Shown: positions 54,733-64,000 of the stretch, piece by piece
How the letters are laid out: every line of letters starts with the position of its first letter
Numbering within the stretch: the first letter of the stretch is position 1
Assembly: GCA_026168455.1 (NCBI GenBank)
Contig: CM047428.1
Location: 84,524,594-84,588,593 of the forward strand
Length of the DNA: 64,000 bases
Direction: 5' to 3'
Source of the DNA: Theocolax elegans
Taxonomy: Eukaryota; Arthropoda; Insecta; Hymenoptera; Cerocephalidae
Made by a program: the position numbers and the translations under genes
Notes under the pieces: generated by a model
The model's database searches: none
What the model saw: the letters and a program-made list of their open reading frames with translations, nothing else
What the model was told of the DNA's origin: nothing

Positions 54733-55420
54733 GGGGGAGGATCGAGAGAACCGAGTACTTTTTCTTTCCCTCCTCCTCCTCCTCCTCCTCCACCTCGACC
54801 TCCTCCTCCTCGAAGAGCAACAACAAAGAATTTGTACGTACAACTTGTTGTAAAATATAAATATACAAACACTAGCGCGTTATAACACTGCGAATTTAAC
54901 GAACGTCTCTATTTCTATTATCTTCATTTCGTTCGAGCTCGCCGAGATAGTCGCAAGCAACGGTGATGCCGGAGGAACGAAAACCGGGAAAGCAAAAAAA
55001 CAACATCACCGGGAGAGCTTTCGTAATCATCTTGTAGAATTAATGTTTAATGTAACAAATGAAGTTGAATGCGTTAACCGTTTATTTTTCAACACCGTGC
55101 CCCTATGCGCGGCACACACGTTTTTCTACTAAAAAAAGTAAAACGAAAATAATATAAAAAAAAAGTCGTACTTACGATGGGAATATACCAACGGACGATA
55201 ATAACGATAACGCGTATTCGAATACTCTTCGTGTATTACCAAATCTTTTTTTACCAAAAGCTTTGTCCTGGTATATGAGGTAATCCACGTGAAATCTTCC
55301 AAATTGCGTTTCCTAAAATCGAAAAAATTTTTTTTGGGGGTACACATACCGGACCTCATTTTTCTTCATATGTAGTATGTATAATAAATTAAACGAAATT
55401 TGAACACAAAAAAAGGTTTG
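54733..55420 (+). other. Probable Dmrt99B 3' UTR and downstream DNA
   Basis: Starts with a (CTC)n-rich tract (54768-54810). An AATAAA occurs at about 55383. No further gene. Confidence 0.4.
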
Positions 55421-55422
55421 GA

Positions 55423-56338
55423 CACACTTTTTTTCAGTTTGAAGTTTAAAATTAAGAAATCGAAAAATGCATTATTTTTTTTTTAATGTTTTATAACTTA
55501 TTCTATTGATATCAAAACTTAATTTTCAAAAGAACTATTATTAGCATCTATTTTTTATACTATTATTACGTAATGTAAAAGCAAATTTATTTCGTTAATT
55601 ATACTGCACTAGCTCCTAATAATTGAGTATTTATTAAAATAAGGGAAAACCGCCTACTTTTTTATTACAGTATTGTTTGGACAAAAATGTTATAATATAT
55701 GAATTTAATTATTATAATATCATAATTTTATATTTCAATTAAATGTTTTATATTGTTCTACTGAGATAATTATAATTAGTAAATAAAATGTTTAATAAGT
55801 TATTAAGCTATTTTGTTCATAAAACCAAATATTTTAAGTAATGTTGTTTAAATTATATATAATTATAAGTTTTGTCCCTTATCCTAAATCTATATTTTTT
55901 TTCATTTTTTTATACGGCGAATCAATTTTAAAACACTTGAGTTGGGAATACAATTTGAACTCGGAATATCAGGGTTTTTTGGCCAAGAAAATTGTTTTCC
56001 ATTTTGATTAAAAAAATTAACTTTTTTCCAATTTGAATTACTCCAGGATACCATTTATCTATTTCAAAATTATTTATAATTTTTTAGGTGATGGCTTTAT
56101 TAAAGTTCGATAATTTCGATCTATTATGTCCATATCATATTTAATTTGTATAATTCATAGCATCTAATGACAAGCAATATATTGTTAATAGACTATATTA
56201 AAAACTATTTGAATAGAAAAATATTAGTTCAAAGATTATTTTTCTAATATAATAATTGTATAAGTTACATAAGCATTTTTTAAAAAAATGCATTTTCGAT
56301 TTTTCGATTTTAAGCTTTAAACTAAAAAAAGTGTGTCA
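55423..56338. mobile_element. Foldback element, ~915 bp
   Basis: ACACACTTTTTTTCAGTTTG at the left pairs with the right end CTAAAAAAAGTGTGTC; arms continue through TTTAAAATTAAGAAATCG and GAAAAATGCATT (about 55 bp), with further weak mirrored segments inside. No coding capacity. Confidence 0.8.
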
Positions 56339-56339
56339 C

Positions 56340-57185
56340 ATCAAGTCATTTTTTGGTGTTGAAATTTTGTTTCGCATATTATATATCATATAGGTGAACG
56401 AAAGTGAGGTCAGGACGGTGTACCTCACCAAAAAATTTTCTTGATTTTCGAGAACGCGTTTTGAAAGATTTTGCATGGTTTTTCTCACATACGCGTACAT
56501 TTGCATATAAGCTGTCGTAGAAAAAGTTTTGCTAATATATACATTTATATATACAAGTGTATACATACACACACACACACACACTCACCACGTCGAAGCT
56601 TTAAATTTGTTCTGCGATTCTGTGATTTTAGATTAGTCTTCGTTAGATTAGTAGAACTCGTTGAATTAGTTTGTATTATTATTACTATTATTATTACTAG
56701 ACGATAATGTCGCGAAATGCCGAGCGTTTGTTGGACACACATCGTTATATTGTACACGTAAACATGCGCATACACGCACTCGTCATCAAAGACTGCTGGA
56801 AAGGAAGAAATTAATAACATACTTTTTTCCTCGAGGTTCGACTTTTTCTTTCAACACGTTGTTTTTCGTTGGTTGTCGTCGTACCAGGCTGTGTAGGGGG
56901 TAACCCGAGTAAATTGGCACCACGAGTTCACTTCACCACTTTTCTTTTACCTTTCCTTCGGGTTACGTTAAGTCGATCTACTTACCAACTGTTATCTGAA
57001 TTACATGGTAAACGTACCTGTTTACATATATCAGTGTCTGCCCTTTTTGAAACTATTAAAGAATTTTCGGTGTTTGTATTCGTGGTTTGAATATTCTAAT
57101 ATTGCTTACATTGTGACACTTACGATATTCCATAGATTGACAAACCTTTTACCCGAAAAATTTATGTTATTGAGAACCATGATCT
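56340..57185. other. Gene-free stretch
   Basis: Contains (CA)n at 56567-56584 and an (ATT)n-like tract at 56670-56697. Frames of 70-90 codons on both strands have no recognisable motif. Confidence 0.45.
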
Positions 57186-58440
57186 CATTGTTACCGACCG
57201 AGCTGAATATGTGAACTATTACATTATAATTTATCTTCAAGAAACTTTAGTATTTTATGGAAAACGCAAGTAAAGAAGAAATAATTTATTTAACAGAATT
57301 TTATACGTATATTTAAATTAACCTCTAAATCGAAAATTTTAGTTTTCCGTAAAACCATTTTTCAAGGTGTTTGTTACTTATTGGCTTGCGCATAAGAACG
57401 TACTATTCGATTATCTTGTGCCCCTATATTTGGATTTCTTGTGAAGTAGTACATTTTGTTGAACTAATACAAAAATTAAGTCGTAGTTTATACACAAATT
57501 ACACGCTCACAATTTTTTATTTTTAATACCTATTTTTATCATCGTATATATTCTAACTCATAACAAATGCGCGATCGCACCAATTATTCATAAATTATGT
57601 CATTTCAGTACAATTTCCATTAAATTATTAGATGTTCCATTAAACATACATAGATTACGTTCTTGTCCCTATTTATTAAACGGTGCAAATAATTTATATC
57701 AGTAAATGTTTTCACACAACTATCCGCGTGTTCTTTTGATGTTGTAATATAATAAAACAATTTATATTTATAATATATTTATATTAAATCGGTATACTTG
57801 GTATATTTGTCGTTTTCATTTTACTGCTGATGCTAGACATTCAAATTGCATTTTGTTATGTTACAAAAAACGGTTAATACATAGATCTGTCTTTTTAAAT
57901 ACTATAAGTAATTACAAGCATTTAAATGAAAGTGTTAAGCCAGATAATTATTTGGAAAATATGCACGCTTTGAATCTCACGCATATTTGTATAACATTTT
58001 TGGGTTTATTTTAATTTATTACCGAGAACAAAATAATTTAAAAAATACGAATGAGCGTGTAATAATAGGGATTTTTACTTTAATCTATACGTTTTTCAAA
58101 GTTCCAATAACAGTAGCCTTTTTTAATACAAAATTTTATAGATATTTGGAAATTATAAAGCATTATTGTACAATGCAGAAACGCGGATCGTGCTTCATAG
58201 TAACATTAGATGGTAATACAATTAGATGGTAGTACAATTTTTCCATTTTTGAAAAAGAAAAACTGGTGTTTTATAAAAAAAATCATCTTTTCGAAAAGTC
58301 TATATACTTTTTTACTCGAACATACTGACCGTAAATTGTTATCCAATTATTATTACAAAAATAATATTTTTTTTTTAAACAGCTAATTGTTACTCGATTC
58401 CTTGAGTTTTAAATCGTATCCGTATGAATTTAACAAAATT
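57186..58440 (+). repeat. Long direct repeat, copy 1 (partner 62572-64000)
   Basis: Starts CATTGTTACCGACCGAGCTG and is collinear with 62572 onward, a few percent diverged, with several indels. It lacks the 107-bp MITE and the ~65-bp segment (63778-63845) seen in copy 2. The left end carries the TTACCGACCGAG motif of the TTAA MITEs. A 76-codon frame in copy 2 (63265-63495) is not preserved here, so I see no gene in it. Confidence 0.92.
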
Positions 58441-58499
58441 TAACAATTTTTGTGGTATAAAAGGATTTTATAGAACATTTATTTTGCCAAAAATTAGTC

Positions 58500-59117
58500 A
58501 TTGTTCCTTCACCACACTGTGCTAATTACCTTGAAGATAAAATAGGGACGACAGAGTATTAATTTTTTGTTAAGATTGTCATTTATATAGCCATTACTTA
58601 AATAGGTGTATCTTTGAATTAAAATTATAATATAGTAATTATACAATAAAAACTTATTGAAGTCCACGTATAGAAGCTCAATGAAATAAAACAATTGCAA
58701 TTGATTCAATTTTAAATCTACGAAATATATCGTAGGAAGAATATTAAAGAGGTAGACTGATCAGATGTACAGTAAAGTATGTAAAATATGTGAATGCCAA
58801 TTTACTCGGTAGTACCTCTTGGTTTATATAGTACACATACACATACATATATAGATATACATATATAATAGTGTATATTATATATGTATATGTATATATA
58901 TATACTACGTCGATATATTACTGCGGTCGTATAGCATTGAACGTCGAGCCGCAGTATCCGAGACACAGCGTTATATCCACCACTGATCAGACACAGTAAA
59001 ACACACAGCTACACACGTAAATCTAAGTATAATCGATTTTTGTATGATTATTATTATTATTGACACGGCGTTCCTTATTAATAATAGGTGGCTACCCTAG
59101 CATATATTAATAACAAC
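58500..59117. other. Spacer before the hexanucleotide array
   Basis: No gene. Includes a (TA/CA)n tract (58830-58905) and a GC-richer segment (58908-59000) containing an imperfect hairpin between ACTGCGG and CCGCAGT. Confidence 0.5.
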
Positions 59118-62100
59118 AATGATAATGATAATGATAATGATAATGATAATGATAATGATGATGATAATGATAATGATAATGATAATGATAATGATAATGA
59201 TAATGATAATGATAATGATAATGATAATGATAATGATAATGATAATGATAATGATAATGATAATGATAATGATAATGATAATGATAATGATAATGATAAT
59301 GATAATGATAATGATAATGATAATGATAATGATAATGATAATGATAATGATAATGATAATGATAATGATAATGATAATGATAATGATAATGATAATGATA
59401 ATGATAATGATAATGATAATGATAATGATAATGATAATGATAATGATAATGATAATGATAATGATAATGATAATGATAATGATAATGATAATGATAATGA
59501 TAATGATAATGATAATGATAATGATAATGATAATGATAATGATAATGATAATGATAATGATAATGATAATGATAATGATAATGATAATGATAATGATAAT
59601 GATAATGATAATGATAATGATAATGATAATGATAATGATAATGATAATGATAATGATAATGATAATGATAATGATAATGATAATGATAATGATAATGATA
59701 ATGATAATGATAATGATAATGATAATGATAATGATAATGATAATGATAATGATAATGATAATGATAATGATAATGATAATGATAATGATAATGATAATGA
59801 TAATGATAATGATAATGATAATGATAATGATAATGATAATGATAATGATAATGATAATGATAATGATAATGATAATGATAATGATAATGATAATGATAAT
59901 GATAATGATAATGATAATGATAATGATAATGATAATGATAATGATAATGATAATGATAATGATAATGATAATGATAATGATAATGATAATGATAATGATA
60001 ATGATAATGATAATGATAATGATAATGATAATGATAATGATAATGATAATGATAATGATAATGATAATGATAATGATAATGATAATGATAATGATAATGA
60101 TAATGATAATGATAATGATAATGATAATGATAATGATAATGATAATGATAATGATAATGATAATGATAATGATAATGATAATGATAATGATAATGATAAT
60201 GATAATGATAATGATAATGATAATGATAATGATAATGATAATGATAATGATAATGATAATGATAATGATAATGATAATGATAATGATAATGATAATGATA
60301 ATGATAATGATAATGATAATGATAATGATAATGATAATGATAATGATAATGATAATGATAATGATAATGATAATGATAATGATAATGATAATGATAATGA
60401 TAATGATAATGATAATGATAATGATAATGATAATGATAATGATAATGATAATGATAATGATAATGATAATGATAATGATAATGATAATGATAATGATAAT
60501 GATAATGATAATGATAATGATAATGATAATGATAATGATAATGATAATGATAATGATAATGATAATGATAATGATAATGATAATGATAATGATAATGATA
60601 ATGATAATGATAATGATAATGATAATGATAATGATAATGATAATGATAATGATAATGATAATGATAATGATAATGATAATGATAATGATAATGATAATGA
60701 TAATGATAATGATAATGATAATGATAATGATAATGATAATGATAATGATAATGATAATGATAATGATAATGATAATGATAATGATAATGATAATGATAAT
60801 GATAATGATAATGATAATGATAATGATAATGATAATGATAATGATAATGATAATGATAATGATAATGATAATGATAATGATAATGATAATGATAATGATA
60901 ATGATAATGATAATGATAATGATAATGATAATGATAATGATAATGATAATGATAATGATAATGATAATGATAATGATAATGATAATGATAATGATAATGA
61001 TAATGATAATGATAATGATAATGATAATGATAATGATAATGATAATGATAATGATAATGATAATGATAATGATAATGATAATGATAATGATAATGATAAT
61101 GATAATGATAATGATAATGATAATGATAATGATAATGATAATGATAATGATAATGATAATGATAATGATAATGATAATGATAATGATAATGATAATGATA
61201 ATGATAATGATAATGATAATGATAATGATAATGATAATGATAATGATAATGATAATGATAATGATAATGATAATGATAATGATAATGATAATGATAATGA
61301 TAATGATAATGATAATGATAATGATAATGATAATGATAATGATAATGATAATGATAATGATAATGATAATGATAATGATAATGATAATGATAATGATAAT
61401 GATAATGATAATGATAATGATAATGATAATGATAATGATAATGATAATGATAATGATAATGATAATGATAATGATAATGATAATGATAATGATAATGATA
61501 ATGATAATGATAATGATAATGATAATGATAATGATAATGATAATGATAATGATAATGATAATGATAATGATAATGATAATGATAATGATAATGATAATGA
61601 TAATGATAATGATAATGATAATGATAATGATAATGATAATGATAATGATAATGATAATGATAATGATAATGATAATGATAATGATAATGATAATGATAAT
61701 GATAATGATAATGATAATGATAATGATAATGATAATGATAATGATAATGATAATGATAATGATAATGATAATGATAATGATAATGATAATGATAATGATA
61801 ATGATAATGATAATGATAATGATAATGATAATGATAATGATAATGATAATGATAATGATAATGATAATGATAATGATAATGATAATGATAATGATAATGA
61901 TAATGATAATGATAATGATAATGATAATGATAATGATAATGATAATGATAATGATAATGATAATGATAATGATAATGATAATGATAATGATAATGATAAT
62001 GATAATGATAATGATAATGATAATGATAATGATAATGATAATGATAATGATAATGATAATGATAATGATAATGATAATGATAATGATAATGATAATGATA

Positions 62101-62144
62101 ATGATAATGATAATGATAATGATAATGATGATGATAATGATAAT
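59118..62144 (+). repeat. (GATAAT)n hexanucleotide array, ~3.0 kb
   Basis: About 500 tandem copies of a 6-bp unit. The only departures I see are one GATGATGAT variant near each end (about 59155 and 62125). Every reading frame stays open, producing Asn-Asp, Met-Ile and (minus strand) Tyr-His dipeptide polymers over 1000 codons long; these are not genes. Flanks are AACAACAAT on the left and AATAAAAAAAATTC on the right. Confidence 0.98.
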
Positions 62145-62273
62145 AAAAAAAATTCAATTCGTTATTGTAAAAACATTTATTTTGACATTATAACAACAAC
62201 AATAACAAAAAAACAAAAAACAAATATTATTTTACTTGTAAACATATCTTGTAACGAATTGTAGATATATATA

Positions 62274-62571
62274 TGGGGTATTCCACGTGAAGTGGTCCGA
62301 TCAAAATTTTAAAATGCACCAAATTTTGAGTACACATTGCAAATGTTTTTCAGAATACGGAAAAAAATTTTTAGGTACTGGAATTTATTAGCTCAAAAGT
62401 TATTCTAACCTCAAAAAGTGAACTTTTTCCAGTTTTTTTCAACACCAGCTGGGTTCATCGCTATTTAACTCAAAATCTATCAACTTTTACTATACAACAT
62501 TATATATAACATTCGTTGCTAATTATGTGTAGAATTTATCCTTCTGGGTTAGAATTTCTAATCTCAAGGTC
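62274..62571 (+). repeat. Dispersed repeat, direct partner of 1005-1305 (inverted)
   Basis: Begins GGGTATTCCACGTGAAGTGG and runs to AATTTCTAATCTCAAGG; the reverse complement of 1005-1305 matches it almost base for base. It joins directly onto copy 2 of the long repeat. Confidence 0.88.
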
Positions 62572-64000
62572 ATCATTGTTACCGACCGAGCTGAATATGT
62601 GAACTATTACATTATTTATCTTCAAGAAACTTTAGTATTTTATGGAAAACGCAAGTAAAGAAGAAATAATTTATTTAACAGAATTTTATACGTATATTTA
62701 AATTAACCTCTAAACCGAAAATATTTCCCAGATAGCACTGTCCGTCTCCGAGATGTTTTTAAAACGTTATTAAGCGTTTTAAGCGTTTTAAACACGTCTA
62801 GAAACGTCTTTAAGACGTTTTGTGCTGACTGGGTTAGTTTTCCGTAAAAACATTTTTCAAGGTGTTTGTTACTTATTGGCTTGCGCATAAGAACGTACTA
62901 TTCGATTATCTTGTGCCCCTATATTTGGATTTCTTGTGAAGTAGTAGATTTTGTTGCACTAATATAAAAATTAAGGGAATGTCGTAGTTTTGGTGCACAA
63001 AATTACACGCTCACAATTTTTTATTTTTAATTTCTAATTCATAACAAATGAGCGATCGCTGCAATTATTCATAGATCATGTCATTTCAGTACAACTTCCA
63101 TTAAATTATTAGGTGTTCCATTAAACATACATAGATTACGTTCTTGTCCCTATTTATTAAACGATGCAAATAATTTATATGAGTAAATGTTTCCACACAA
63201 CTATCCGCGTGTTCTTTTGATACTGTAATATAATAAAACAATTTATATTTATATAATATTTATATTGAATCGGTATACGTGGTATATTTGTCGTTTTCAT
63301 TTTATTGTTGCTGCTAAACATTCAAATTGCATTTTCTTCTGTTACAAAAAACGGTTAATACATAGATCTGCCTTTTTAAATACTAAAAGTAATTACAAGC
63401 ATTTAAATGAAAGTGTTAAGCCAGATAATTATTTGGAAAATATGCACGCTTTGAATCTCACGCATATTTGTATAACATTTTTGGGTTTATTTTAATTTAT
63501 TACCGAGAACAAAATAATTTAAAAAATACGAATGAGCGTGTAATAATAGGGATTTTTACTTTAATCTACGTTTTTCAAAGTTCCAATAACAGTAGCCTTT
63601 TTTAATACAAAATTTTATAGGTATTTGGAAATTATAAAGCATTATTGTACAATGCAGAAACGCGGATCGTGCTTCATAGTAAATTTAATTTACTACCCGT
63701 GAGGAAATGTAACGATTTTTTAATTAGATGATAGTAAAATTTTTCCATTTTTGAAAAACAAAAACTGGTGTTTTACATTTAAACGCACCATTTTTAAGGG
63801 AATGTTGGACTCGAAAAATGCGGATTTATAATATATTTTTATAAAAAAATCATCTTTTCGAAAAGTCTATACTTTTTTACTCGAACATACTGACCGTAAA
63901 TTGTTTATCCAATTATTATTACGAAAATGATATTTTTTTTCCAAAACAGTTAATTGTTACTCGATCCCTTGAGTTTTAAATCGTATCCGTATGAATTTAA
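62572..64000 (+). repeat. Long direct repeat, copy 2 (runs off the window)
   Basis: Collinear with 57186-58440. Contains an inserted 107-bp MITE (62727-62833) and two further segments absent from copy 1. The match still continues at the last base, so the true end is outside the window. Confidence 0.92.
62727..62833. mobile_element. 107-bp MITE inserted in the long repeat
   Basis: Ends CCCAGATAGCAC and GTGCTGACTGGG, 10 of 12 positions complementary. The empty site is preserved in copy 1 near 57345, which proves insertion (or precise loss) after the duplication. The flanks suggest a 2-bp TT target duplication. The interior is rich in AAACGT/ACGTTT. Confidence 0.85.

Noticed and set aside
59088..62264. 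Frames of over 1000 codons coding Asn-Asp, Met-Ile or Tyr-His polymers on both strands
   Set aside because: They are the readings of one hexanucleotide microsatellite; the 6-bp unit has no stop in these frames and there is no conserved sequence outside the repeat.
63265..63495. 76-codon frame in copy 2 of the long repeat
   Set aside because: The equivalent sequence in copy 1 does not preserve the frame, so there is no sign of selection on it.

Overview
The window is nuclear DNA from an animal, almost certainly an insect. It is AT-rich, the genes are split by GT-AG introns, (GA)n/(CT)n microsatellites are common, and miniature inverted-repeat elements are dense. A hymenopteran (ant or parasitoid wasp) is my best guess, but that is inference from the general character of the sequence and not from a diagnostic gene.

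Two protein-coding genes can be assembled exon by exon, both on the + strand. (1) Arp1/centractin, 4604-10865: seven exons give 376 residues, the length of animal Arp1, the actin-related protein that forms the dynactin filament. Exon 4 is preceded by a nearly identical, frameshifted and 3'-truncated copy inside a ~380-bp tandem duplication. (2) A DMRT transcription factor of the Dmrt99B/DMRTA type, 44397-54732: five exons give 496 residues, with an intact DM zinc module in exon 1 and a DMA domain split across exons 4 and 5. The two genes share no visible functional link.

Layout: 1-4.6 kb is repeat-rich intergenic DNA (foldback elements, a promoter/solo-LTR-like cassette at 2.3 kb). 4.6-10.9 kb is Arp1, with a 630-bp foldback in its last intron. 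11.4-16.2 kb is a cluster of nested TTAA-flanked MITEs. 16-27 kb is mostly gene-free with microsatellites, a decayed coding relic on the minus strand (18.6-19.4 kb) and a tandem duplication at 26 kb. 27-30 kb holds another foldback and MITE group. 30.3-31.7 kb is a GC-richer, promoter-like island of low-complexity tracts. 32.7 kb has a near-perfect long hairpin. 38.9-41.1 kb is a 2.2-kb terminal-inverted-repeat element containing tandem repeats. 44.4-54.7 kb is Dmrt99B, whose last intron carries four inverted-repeat elements and three CTCF-like motifs. 55-64 kb is repeats again, including a ~3-kb essentially uninterrupted GATAAT hexanucleotide array (59.1-62.1 kb) between two direct copies of a >1.2-kb repeat.

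The main theme outside the genes is one large MITE assemblage that uses TTAA target sites and shares a subterminal TTACCGACCGAG motif. Its copies nest in each other and one ended up as a bare 39-bp palindrome.
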